64,000 nucleotides of DNA from Bacillus sp. Marseille-Q1617 (GTDB lineage Bacteria > Bacillota > Bacilli > Bacillales > Bacillaceae_B), in NCBI RefSeq assembly GCF_903645295.1, contig NZ_CAHJXM010000001.1, forward strand, positions 682,001 to 746,000. Reading direction: 5' to 3'. Shown here piece after piece: positions 24,195 to 32,731 of the stretch. Below the pieces are notes generated by a model, which saw nothing but the letters and a program-made list of their open reading frames with translations, had not been told where the DNA came from and did not search any database. A program made the position numbers and the translations under genes. How positions within the stretch are numbered: the first letter of the stretch is position 1; each line of letters begins with the position of its first letter.

Positions 24195-25688
24195 ATGGGC
24201 TTTAAGGAAAATGTTTCTGACATTATAAAGAATATAGGCGGCGCCGGGAACGTTAGCAGTGCTTCGCATTGTGTGACAAGGCTGCGCCTGGTGCTTGTGG
24301 ATGAGAGTTTGGTAGATTTAGAGGCCCTTGAGGCAAATGAACTTGTGAAGGGGACGTTCTCAGCGAGCGGACAATTCCAGGTGATCATTGGTCCGGGCAT
24401 GATTGAAAGGGTTTACAGCGAATTTGTCACGCAAACCGGTGCGGAGGCCGTGACGAAGGACGATATGAAGAAGGAAGTGGCCGAGAAGGGGAATGTCATC
24501 CAGAAAGGTGTCAGGGTGCTTGCGGATATCTTCATCCCGATCCTGCCGGCGATCGTTGCGGCCGGTCTATTGCTCGGGCTGAATAATATGCTCGCCAATC
24601 CAGGCATCTTCTATGATAAAAAATCACTGCTTGACGTTCACACTGGCTGGACAGGTTTTGCCGAATTTATCAATGTGATTGCGAATACAGCGTTTACATT
24701 CCTGCCGGTGCTCATCGCCTGGTCGGCTGCGAAGAAGTTCGGCGGAAGCCCGCTGCTTGGGATCGTACTTGGTTTGTTACTAGTTCACCCATCACTTATG
24801 TCCGCTTATGCGTATGCGGAGAATCCGGGGGACGTTGAATACTGGAGCCTGTTCGGATGGGATATTGCGAAGATCGGGTATCAGGGTCAGGTACTGCCGG
24901 TCATTTTTGCCACATGGATCTTGACCTGGTCTGAAAAGCAATTGAAGAGGGTCATCACGGATAATTTACAGATGATTTTTGTGGCACCGCTTGCATTGGT
25001 GTTCGCGGGGCTGTTGACGTTCGGAGTCATCGGACCGATCACGATGACAGGTTCGAACTGGATCACGGACGGCATCCTGTATCTCTTTGAAGTATCGCCT
25101 GTCATTGCCGGGGCCGTGTATGGATTCATCTCCGGTCCGCTTGTGATCACAGGGATGCATCACATCTTCTTGGGTGTCAACTTACAAATGGCCGGAACGC
25201 TTGGCTACGTTACACTATGGCCGATCGGGGAAACGGTCACACTTGCACAGGGTGCTGCAGCATTAACAATGTTCTTCATCATTAAGCAAAACAAGAAGCT
25301 GAAAGGTGTGTCCCTGACAGCAACCCTTTCAGCATGGCTCGGTGTAACGGAACCGGCCATCTACGGAATCAACCTCCGATTCCGCTACCCGTTCATCGCA
25401 GTGATGATCGGAAGCGCCGTTGGAAGTGCGTACCTGGCAGCCCAGGGAGTGAAAGCGACATCCGTCGGAGTGGGCGGCGTGCTATCGTTCCTGTCCGTTT
25501 ATCCTGAACACTGGGCATTCTACTTTACCGGAATGGCCATCACGTTTGTCATCACGGTTGGATTGACGTTTGGGTTCTTTAAGAGTAATTTCTTTAAGGC
25601 AGGAATGACGGCTGATGGAAAAGCTGGTGCTAAGAGCAGTGCTGGTGTGAAAGGTGAGAAGTTGAAGGCTGAGAATGCATCGGTTTGA
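24195..25688 (+). CDS. treP: PTS trehalose permease, EIIBC
   Basis: A 497-residue phosphotransferase permease. The EIIB domain has its phosphocysteine in SSASHCVTRLRL (C26). The EIIC domain (about 105-470) has about ten membrane segments and the substrate motif GVTEPAIYG; NP..FYDKKSLLDVHTGWTGF.EFIN is typical of trehalose permeases. It imports trehalose as trehalose-6-phosphate. No EIIA domain is fused, so it must borrow the glucose EIIA. The ATG at 24195 fits AGGAGGT (24181-24187); GTG 24192 is closer. The C-terminal tail is Lys/Ala rich and non-conserved. Expected control is by TreR and CcpA. Confidence 0.9.
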   Translation: MGFKENVSDIIKNIGGAGNVSSASHCVTRLRLVLVDESLVDLEALEANELVKGTFSASGQFQVIIGPGMIERVYSEFVTQTGAEAVTKDDMKKEVAEKGNVIQKGVRVLADIFIPILPAIVAAGLLLGLNNMLANPGIFYDKKSLLDVHTGWTGFAEFINVIANTAFTFLPVLIAWSAAKKFGGSPLLGIVLGLLLVHPSLMSAYAYAENPGDVEYWSLFGWDIAKIGYQGQVLPVIFATWILTWSEKQLKRVITDNLQMIFVAPLALVFAGLLTFGVIGPITMTGSNWITDGILYLFEVSPVIAGAVYGFISGPLVITGMHHIFLGVNLQMAGTLGYVTLWPIGETVTLAQGAAALTMFFIIKQNKKLKGVSLTATLSAWLGVTEPAIYGINLRFRYPFIAVMIGSAVGSAYLAAQGVKATSVGVGGVLSFLSVYPEHWAFYFTGMAITFVITVGLTFGFFKSNFFKAGMTADGKAGAKSSAGVKGEKLKAENASV

Positions 25689-25697
25689 TAGAAGGAG

Positions 25698-25730
25698 AAC
25701 GGGGTGCCCGGATGGGTGCCCCGTTTTTTG
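25698..25730 (+). terminator. Terminator of treP
   Basis: AACGGGGTGCCC / GGGTGCCCCGTT stem then TTTTTT. Confidence 0.88.
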
Positions 25731-25741
25731 TGCATTATTTT

Positions 25742-25797
25742 AAGGCCCGTCCCAGCGCGCGTTAATGCGTTAATGTATGTTGGGACGGGCTTTAAAG
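25742..25797. terminator. Second hairpin downstream of treP
   Basis: AAGGCCCGTCCCA (25742-25754) with TGGGACGGGCTTT (25781-25793), a tandem back-up terminator. Confidence 0.65.
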
Positions 25798-25968
25798 TTT
25801 TGCAGGGGCATAGGATTATGTTAGTTATGACACTTCTAGATATATTAGGGATTTTTCCTGCTCTCCCTCTCTTTCAGTCTTTTTACCCACCTGATTCTAT
25901 GGTAACTTTAATAAAATAATAGTTTTATTTTTCAAACAATAAAATTACGCAGTTACCATGGAGGCGCT

Positions 25969-27756
25969 ATGTTTTTCTCACTTCGCAACCGATTATTTAT
26001 GATTTTCACTTTGCTGCTGACCTTTCCATTTCTAGTTCTATCAATCTTAATTCCCAACTGGTTTACGTCTATCATGGAAGAACGCACGACAAGTTCGACG
26101 ATTGAAATGATGGAGCAGTATTCGTTGTATATTGATTCGATCACGTCACAGGCAGAGGATTTAGGAAAGCAAGTACTGGTGAACCCTACCACTCAGGAAT
26201 GGATTAAGTCTGAGGAGAATGACAGGGAGGCAGGGAGTGCCGAACGTCTCCTGATGAAGAACCAGTTGAAGGCAGAATTATCTTCCATGATGATCAACAA
26301 TTCCAAATCGATGTCTGTATCGGTTTTTCTCAACGATGGGACGGGGACTGCGGGAAATCTTCCTCCGCTAGAAAAAACGATATGGTTCGATGATTTCTAT
26401 AAAAACGATCAGCGCTGGCTCCGGTCACATAATGATTTGATGGCTGATCACGTGAACAGTTACCTTCTTCCCCTCTTTGATATCAACACGCTTGATTTAT
26501 CCGGGGTCATCAAAGTGAACTTTCCATCGTCCCTCCTTGAGAAAGCATTAAGCAAGATCAAGCTGGGGGAGAAAGGGAGAGTCTATCTCCTGGACAGGCA
26601 CGGCAGAAATGTGCTGACCGGGAGTATTGATACACCTGAGAAGGTATTAAAAGAAAGTTTAAACACCATAAAGACAGAGCCCAAAAAGTCAGGATTAATA
26701 GAGGTCCCTTTCGAGAAGGAAGAGTATATGCTTTTCTATCAGAAGGCAAGGGTCGGGGAATGGATACTGGTCAGCGAAATTACCAAGTCCGAATTGTTCT
26801 CCCGGATCAATGAGCTTCAGAAGAACCTTCTTTTGACAAGCGGCTGGATATTCTTATTGACGATTATGGCGTCTTATCTGCTTTCTTCAACGATTGTAAA
26901 ACCTTTAGGGAAATTGACCGGTGCCATGAAGCTGGTTGAAACGGGAGATTTTAAGAAAGCCAAGCAATTGATCCCTTTCATTAAGACAGCAAATGATGAA
27001 ATTGGCTATGTGGTGGATGTGTTCGGCCAGACGACCAACCGTTTGGACACCCTGATTGAAACGGAATATGAAGCCAATATACGCAGGAGGGATGCGGAGT
27101 ACAAAGCGCTGCTGCTGCAGATCAACCCTCATTTCCTCAATAATACCCTGGAGACCATCGGCGGGCTTGCAGCTCAAGGGAAGAACAAAGAGGTGATCGA
27201 TGTGACGATTCATTTAGGGAGAATCATGAGATATTCCCTTAACACGGAATCGGATACGGTAACCCTCGGTGAAGAGATGACCTATATACGGAGGTTTTTG
27301 GAAATTCTGAAGCTGCGATATGAAGAGGCCCTTTCAGTTTCCATTGAGGAAGATCCAAAAGCTTCTGCGCTCCCAATCATAAAGTTTGTCATCCAGCCTC
27401 TCGTGGAGAATTCTGTGAAATACAGCTTCATAGAAAAGACGGAGGCAGTTCTTCGTATCTCGACCAAGAAAGTGGATGACTGGGTGGAGATAAAGATCGA
27501 GGACAATGGAATTGGAATTCCTGAGTCCATTGTGAAGGAATTGAAGCGAGACCTGGGCGGTCACGAATCGCGGGCTGTATGGGTAAGCAAAGGACGCAGC
27601 ATCGGACTTAAAAATGTCCTGGGGCGTTTGAAGCTGTATTACGGAGAGAATTTTACCTATCACATTACATCTGAAGAGAATCAAGGCACAACCATTTCCT
27701 TGTGCATAAAAAGTGGAGAGGGGGATCATCATGCTGAAGGTGATTCTGGTCGATGA
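25969..27756 (+). CDS. Sensor histidine kinase, YesM-type
   Basis: A 595-residue membrane kinase: TM1 (about 8-30), an extracellular dCache-like sensor (about 35-280), TM2 (about 284-307), HAMP (about 305-365), His_kinase domain with phospho-acceptor H388 in INPHFLNNTLE, and a HATPase with ENSVKYSF and EDNGIGIP. Kinases of this type work with AraC-type response regulators to control carbohydrate uptake in Firmicutes. It overlaps the response regulator by 26 bases, and downstream are a membrane-anchored solute-binding protein, an ABC importer, GH32 and fructokinase. The ligand is thus probably a fructan-derived sugar, sensed through the binding protein (inference). TGGAGGCGC precedes the ATG. 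Confidence 0.9.
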   Translation: MFFSLRNRLFMIFTLLLTFPFLVLSILIPNWFTSIMEERTTSSTIEMMEQYSLYIDSITSQAEDLGKQVLVNPTTQEWIKSEENDREAGSAERLLMKNQLKAELSSMMINNSKSMSVSVFLNDGTGTAGNLPPLEKTIWFDDFYKNDQRWLRSHNDLMADHVNSYLLPLFDINTLDLSGVIKVNFPSSLLEKALSKIKLGEKGRVYLLDRHGRNVLTGSIDTPEKVLKESLNTIKTEPKKSGLIEVPFEKEEYMLFYQKARVGEWILVSEITKSELFSRINELQKNLLLTSGWIFLLTIMASYLLSSTIVKPLGKLTGAMKLVETGDFKKAKQLIPFIKTANDEIGYVVDVFGQTTNRLDTLIETEYEANIRRRDAEYKALLLQINPHFLNNTLETIGGLAAQGKNKEVIDVTIHLGRIMRYSLNTESDTVTLGEEMTYIRRFLEILKLRYEEALSVSIEEDPKASALPIIKFVIQPLVENSVKYSFIEKTEAVLRISTKKVDDWVEIKIEDNGIGIPESIVKELKRDLGGHESRAVWVSKGRSIGLKNVLGRLKLYYGENFTYHITSEENQGTTISLCIKSGEGDHHAEGDSGR

Positions 27757-29323
27757 TGAAATTCAAATTCGAAAAGGGCTGAAGTGGAAAGTGGATTGGG
27801 AAGAGGAGGGCTTTGTTATTGCCGGTGAAGCTGCGAATGGCAATGAAGCGCTGCAGGTCATTGAAGAGGTGAAGCCCGATCTGGTCCTGACCGATGTTAG
27901 AATGCCGGTAATGGACGGGATGCAGCTTGTGAAAGTGTTATCGGCTAAGTACACGGATATCAAGGTGATTGTCCTGTCTGGATACGCGGATTTCGAGTAT
28001 GTACGTTCCTCTTTAGTCGGAGGAGTGAAGGATTATCTGCTTAAGCCTGTTGATCCCGTTGAACTGACGGCAGCACTTAGGAAAAGCAGTGGCGAAATTA
28101 AGGCGGAAAGGCAGAAAATGATGGAAACGGACAGAATGAACCAGGCTCATGCAGAAGAAATGAGGGAACAATACCTGCTTCATTTGGTGAAGGATGAATG
28201 GGCCGGGATGAATATTGCCAAAGAGAGACTCAGTCAGCTGCAGCTTGATATGCTGGCAGGTGAGAACGCTGACGTACAATTCATTACCGTAGAAATACGA
28301 AGCAGTGAACGAGAACAGGTCAGGGAGTTGTTTCTTCCATTCAAGATGCTTTGCAGGGAATTATCCTATGAGTATGAAGGAATCACGTCCTTCTACGACG
28401 CGAGCTACCCGACCATGATTCATTTCCTTTGCCATCATAACCCAGGAGAAAATCAAGTCCCTGGCTTTGTCCAGAAGCTTCAAAAGAGTGTCAGCGCCTA
28501 TTTGAACCTGGAAACAGTCATCGGGCTGGGGAAAATGGTCAGGGGTTTATCACAATTAAAGACTGGTTACATTTCTGCGCTTCTCTCCTGGAGCCAAAGT
28601 TCAGCTGATGCCACATCCCAGCTAATAGATGGAACCATGAGTAAACAAACCATCGAATTCACCGAGGATGTAGAATGGAAGCTATCCAACAGTTTGGAGC
28701 AAGGGGAATTCACCTCCTTCAAAAACCATCTTTTGGCTGCCTTTGACAAATGCCACCGGCAATCGGTGATGTCTTATTCCTTTGCAGCAAGCCGTGTGCT
28801 CTTCATGCTGGGGGCAGCAGCAAGAAAGTATGATCTTTATTCGGATGATATGAAGAAAAAGATGTGGAATTGTCAACTTGGCATATGGGAGTTAACCTCC
28901 CGTGAACGGGTCAAGGGAGAATTGCTGGAGCTGGCTGGGGTCATTACGGAGAAGGTGACTGAAACCCGTCATTCCCCAAATGGAACGGCCATCGTGGAAA
29001 ATGTAAGACAATATATGGACAGGCATTACGCAAATGAAATTTCATTAACGTCCCTAGCTGAACAATTTCATATCAACTCGGCCTATTTATCTGAGATGTT
29101 CAAAGAACTGGTCGGGCAGAATTTCAGTGATTACCTCGTGAATCTCAGGATGGACAAAGCACGTGCCTTGTTGAAGGATGAACAGCTGAAGATCATCGAA
29201 ATCGCCCACCTTGTCGGGTATTCCAATTCAGGTTATTTCAGCACGGTGTTTAAGAGGCGCTTTGGGCAAAAGCCGCTTGATTACCGGAAATCCATGACTG
29301 CGGATGAGGGGGGAGTGCGATGA
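27731..29323 (+). CDS. AraC-type response regulator, YesN-type
   Basis: A 530-residue regulator: receiver domain with phospho-acceptor D55 in VLTDVRMPVMDG, a long middle region (about 125-420) of unknown fold, and two C-terminal AraC helix-turn-helix motifs (ISLTSLAEQFHINSAYLSEMF and IEIAHLVGYSNSGYFSTVFKRRFG). It starts at ATG 27731 inside the end of the kinase gene, preceded by GGAGAGGGGG; the upstream GTG 27713 has no site. The stop overlaps the next gene by ATGA. It probably activates the ABC importer operon at 30.8 kb. Confidence 0.9.
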   Translation: MLKVILVDDEIQIRKGLKWKVDWEEEGFVIAGEAANGNEALQVIEEVKPDLVLTDVRMPVMDGMQLVKVLSAKYTDIKVIVLSGYADFEYVRSSLVGGVKDYLLKPVDPVELTAALRKSSGEIKAERQKMMETDRMNQAHAEEMREQYLLHLVKDEWAGMNIAKERLSQLQLDMLAGENADVQFITVEIRSSEREQVRELFLPFKMLCRELSYEYEGITSFYDASYPTMIHFLCHHNPGENQVPGFVQKLQKSVSAYLNLETVIGLGKMVRGLSQLKTGYISALLSWSQSSADATSQLIDGTMSKQTIEFTEDVEWKLSNSLEQGEFTSFKNHLLAAFDKCHRQSVMSYSFAASRVLFMLGAAARKYDLYSDDMKKKMWNCQLGIWELTSRERVKGELLELAGVITEKVTETRHSPNGTAIVENVRQYMDRHYANEISLTSLAEQFHINSAYLSEMFKELVGQNFSDYLVNLRMDKARALLKDEQLKIIEIAHLVGYSNSGYFSTVFKRRFGQKPLDYRKSMTADEGGVR

Positions 29324-30657
29324 AGTATAAATTAACCCTCCTCTATGTAATAGCATCGTTACTCGTATTGACAGCAGGGATCTACAGTATCTTCTATTTC
29401 ACTTCCTTCCAGGAAACCAGCAGGGAGAAGGCTGGCGGGGAAATGGATGAACAAGCAAAAATCCGCCTGACATTCTGGAGAAATAGTGGGACAAAACTTG
29501 AAAATCAGGCGTATGAAGAGCTGGTGGCTGACTTCAATGAAGAGCATCCCACAATCGAAGTGGAGATGGTCCCTGTACCTTACGGGGATTATGAGTTGAA
29601 GCTGAGAACTGAGATGGCAGCTGGAGACCCCCCTGATGTTTTGACAATCGATACGCCGACCCTCGCCCTTTATGCCAGTGCGGGCAGTCTTATGTCCCTC
29701 GACGATTATATGAGGGAAGAAGGCAACATAGAGGATCTGGCAGCCCCTACGCTAAAGGGGATCACATATGAGGACGAAATCTACTTATCTCCTATTGCAG
29801 AATCTAGTGTCGCCCTTTTTTACAATATTCATTTGTTTGAAAAAGCAGGGGTGCCCCTCCCTTCCAGAAATCCACATGATCCAATGACGTGGGACGAGGT
29901 TCTGGAAGCAGCTAAGAAAATTTCTGCTTTATCCCCTGAGATCACAGGAATCGACCCAGCTCAGGGATTCCCGGATGGGGAGTCGCCTTCTTACTTCAAG
30001 ATGCCTATCCTTTGGCAATTTGGAGGAGGTGTATTAGATCAAAGCAATCAGACAGCGAGTGGGTATTTGAATTCTCCTGCGTCACTGCGAGCTCTACAGT
30101 TTTATCAGGATCTATACCAGAAATACCGGGTGGCCAAGGTCGAACTTCCCCAGGAAGCATTGGAGACCAATAAGCTCGGTATGACCGTCCTGGGTTCCTG
30201 GATGCTGGAGAGTCTCAGTACGATGAATCCTGATTTTCGGCTGGGTGAGGATTTCGGGATTACCGCCCTGCCAAAAGGGAGCCAGCAGGCGGTCCCAAAC
30301 GGAGGATGGGCCCTCGGTATTTCCTCTGAAACCGACTATCCCGATGAAGCCTGGGAGTTCGTCCGATATATCACAAGCTTTGAAGGAGCAAAGAAATATG
30401 TAGAGATTACCGGGGATGTTCCAGCACGCTATTCTGTTGCAGAAGCCTTTCCCGAGTTCAGTGAGTATCCAAAAAATATTTTTGTGGAACAGGCACAAAA
30501 GTACTCCAGGAATAGACCGATTACCCCTGCTTATCCAGTCGTAAGTGATGCAGTCAAAACTCTTTTTGAAGACGTGGGAATTGGAGGAAAGGATGTTCGA
30601 ACATCGGCGGAAGAGGCGGTTAAAAAGATTAATGATGAACTGAATGATCTGGAATAG
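29320..30657 (+). CDS. Membrane-anchored sugar-binding protein of the two-component operon
   Basis: A 445-residue ABC-type solute-binding protein (family 1 sugar type). The N-terminus has an uncleaved-looking hydrophobic segment (about residues 5-28) and no lipobox cysteine, unlike transport lipoproteins. The mature part starts with IRLTFWRNSG and contains GDPPDVLTID and WALGISSETDYPDEAWEFVRY. The gene overlaps the response regulator by ATGA and is followed by a terminator, so it belongs to the sensing operon and not to the transporter operon. Most likely it binds the sugar and presents it to the kinase, making a three-component sensor. A transport role with the downstream permeases cannot be excluded. 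Confidence 0.85.
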   Translation: MKYKLTLLYVIASLLVLTAGIYSIFYFTSFQETSREKAGGEMDEQAKIRLTFWRNSGTKLENQAYEELVADFNEEHPTIEVEMVPVPYGDYELKLRTEMAAGDPPDVLTIDTPTLALYASAGSLMSLDDYMREEGNIEDLAAPTLKGITYEDEIYLSPIAESSVALFYNIHLFEKAGVPLPSRNPHDPMTWDEVLEAAKKISALSPEITGIDPAQGFPDGESPSYFKMPILWQFGGGVLDQSNQTASGYLNSPASLRALQFYQDLYQKYRVAKVELPQEALETNKLGMTVLGSWMLESLSTMNPDFRLGEDFGITALPKGSQQAVPNGGWALGISSETDYPDEAWEFVRYITSFEGAKKYVEITGDVPARYSVAEAFPEFSEYPKNIFVEQAQKYSRNRPITPAYPVVSDAVKTLFEDVGIGGKDVRTSAEEAVKKINDELNDLE

Positions 30658-30658
30658 G

Positions 30659-30688
30659 AACCTTTGGCAGATGCCAGAGGTTTTTTTG
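30659..30688 (+). terminator. Terminator between sensing and transport operons
   Basis: AACCT..GGC / GCC..AGGTT hairpin followed by TTTTTTT. Confidence 0.82.
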
Positions 30689-30730
30689 TGCGGTAAACTC
30701 CCAAAAAAATTAAACTGTCTTACCCAAAAA

Positions 30731-30746
30731 AAGTAAACGTTTTCAT
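30731..30746. promoter_or_regulatory. cre site upstream of the fructan importer
   Basis: AAGTAAACGTTTTCAT matches the CcpA cre consensus at 15 of 16 positions. Placed about 100 bases before the first permease gene, it predicts glucose repression. Confidence 0.75.
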
Positions 30747-30843
30747 CCTGTTATTCTTGTAAAGTGAAATCAACAGACAGCCTCACCTTAGTGGACAGGG
30801 TAGTTCTTCTAAACAACTTGATTTTATAAAGGGGGTCAAAAGA

Positions 30844-31809
30844 TTGCAAGAGCTTGCCAAAGCAGATACACAAGTCATATCTGAAACAAAGAAAAATACG
30901 AAACTCAAAACCAAGCTCCACTACATGAAGAAAAACTATATTCTCTATTTGTTTCTTGCACCGGCTATCATTCTTACAATCATCTTCAAGTATGTTCCTA
31001 TGTACGGTGCATCTATTGCCTTTAAGGATTTCAGTCCCATCAGGGGCATCAATGGCAGTGAGTGGGTTGGACTCAAGCACTTTACCGACTTTTTATCGTC
31101 TCCAAATTTCATGGATATCCTGATCAATACTCTTAAATTGAGTTCCTTCGAGCTCCTGATCGGGTTTCCCATACCGATCATACTCGCACTCATGTTGAAT
31201 CAGCTCCGAAAAGCAGGGGTGAAGAAGAATATTCAACTCATCCTTTATGCACCACACTTTATTTCAGTCGTCGTCATCTCAGGAATGATTTTTCTGTTTC
31301 TGTCACCTACGGGTCCTATTAACGCGATGTTGTCGGTTTTTACGGATAAACCAATTTCATTTATGTCGGATCCCGATGCTTTCAGAAGCATCTATATCTG
31401 GTCAGGGGTTTGGCAGGGCGCAGGATGGGCCTCCATCATTTATGTTGCGGCACTCGCCAATGTGGATCCCCAGCTTCATGATGCTGCAACCGTGGATGGT
31501 GCGTCACTTCTGCAGCGCATTTGGCATATCGACCTTCCGACGCTGAAGCCTGTGATGGCAGTATTATTCATCCTGGCTGCCGGGGGCATCATGGCCATTG
31601 GTTTTGAGAAAGCCTACCTGTTACAAACGTCTATGAACCTGCCAACCTCGGAAATTATTTCGACTTATGTATACAAGCGGGGATTACAGGCTGGAGACTA
31701 TTCATTCGCTACGGCAGTGGGATTGTTCAATGCTGTCATCAATGTCATCTTGCTGGTTTTCGTCAACCGGGTGGTAAAGAAATTAAACGAAGGCGAAGGT
31801 CTTTTATAG
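30844..31809 (+). CDS. ABC sugar permease, LplB-type
   Basis: A 321-residue inner-membrane permease with six predicted membrane segments after a 35-residue cytoplasmic start. The ATPase-docking EAA-like loop is DAATVDGASLLQRIW (about residue 215-230). MYGASIAFKDFSP is typical of the LplB/YteP group that imports oligosaccharides. It uses a TTG start at 30844 with AAAGGGGGT upstream. The partner permease and binding protein follow; no ATPase gene is present, as in MsmX-dependent systems. Confidence 0.88.
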   Translation: MQELAKADTQVISETKKNTKLKTKLHYMKKNYILYLFLAPAIILTIIFKYVPMYGASIAFKDFSPIRGINGSEWVGLKHFTDFLSSPNFMDILINTLKLSSFELLIGFPIPIILALMLNQLRKAGVKKNIQLILYAPHFISVVVISGMIFLFLSPTGPINAMLSVFTDKPISFMSDPDAFRSIYIWSGVWQGAGWASIIYVAALANVDPQLHDAATVDGASLLQRIWHIDLPTLKPVMAVLFILAAGGIMAIGFEKAYLLQTSMNLPTSEIISTYVYKRGLQAGDYSFATAVGLFNAVINVILLVFVNRVVKKLNEGEGLL

Positions 31810-31824
31810 AAAGGAGGAGACGAA

Positions 31825-32703
31825 GTGTATCAATACACCAGGTCAGATAAAATCATTCTATTCATCAACAAAATCCTGCTTGGGGGAATTGTCGTCATTG
31901 TTCTTTTTCCGTTGATCTATGTCCTTCTATCCTCGGTTCTTGAGCCGAATGTGCTGGTCAAAAAAGGTTTATTCATAAGCGGCTCGGATTGGACTTTTGA
32001 AGGGTATAAACGGATCTTTGAGGATGGGACCATTGTCAAAGGATTCATTAATTCTATTCTCTACTCTGTCGGGTTCACACTCGTCACCGTGCTTGTTTGC
32101 GTCTTTGCAGGGTATTCACTCTCCGCTGAAGGACTTGTAGGCCGGAAATTCATCATGGTGTTTTTTCTTATCACAATGTTTTTCAACGGGGGCTTAATCC
32201 CTACGTATATGGTAGTGAAGGACTTAGGCATGCTGAACACGATTTGGGCGATCATCATTCCTAATGCCATCAATGTGTGGTTCATCATCCTTGCGAGAAC
32301 CTATTTCAAGTCGATTCCGAATGAGTTGAAGGAAGCTGCCAGGATTGACGGAGCATCGGAATTCAGGATATTCCTAAACATTGTGTTTCCTTTGTCAAAG
32401 CCGATTATCTTTGTCATCGCGCTGTATGCGTTCATCGGGCAGTGGAATTCATATTTCGATGCGATGATCTATCTTGAGGACCGGGACTTGTACCCGTTAC
32501 AGCTCGTCATGCGCTCGATCCTCATCCAGAATGAGGTACAGCCGGGAATGATCGCGGATCAGCAGGCGGCCGCGGAACTTCAAAGAATATCAGAAATGAT
32601 CAAGTATTCATCTATCGTCTTAGCTAGCCTGCCACTGATCATTATGTATCCATTCTTCCAGAAATACTTTGAAAAAGGTGTTATGGTGGGATCTTTAAAA
32701 TAA
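31825..32703 (+). CDS. ABC sugar permease, LplC-type
   Basis: A 292-residue permease with six membrane segments and an EAA loop ELKEAARIDGASEFRIF around residue 170. FNGGLIPTYMVVKDLGM and the C-terminal KYFEKGVMVGSLK are characteristic of LplC/YtcP-like subunits. It forms the heterodimeric channel with the preceding LplB-type permease. GTG start at 31825, with AAAGGAGG immediately upstream. Confidence 0.9.
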   Translation: MYQYTRSDKIILFINKILLGGIVVIVLFPLIYVLLSSVLEPNVLVKKGLFISGSDWTFEGYKRIFEDGTIVKGFINSILYSVGFTLVTVLVCVFAGYSLSAEGLVGRKFIMVFFLITMFFNGGLIPTYMVVKDLGMLNTIWAIIIPNAINVWFIILARTYFKSIPNELKEAARIDGASEFRIFLNIVFPLSKPIIFVIALYAFIGQWNSYFDAMIYLEDRDLYPLQLVMRSILIQNEVQPGMIADQQAAAELQRISEMIKYSSIVLASLPLIIMYPFFQKYFEKGVMVGSLK

Positions 32704-32731
32704 TCTACTTTAAAACAATGGGGGTTTGAAA

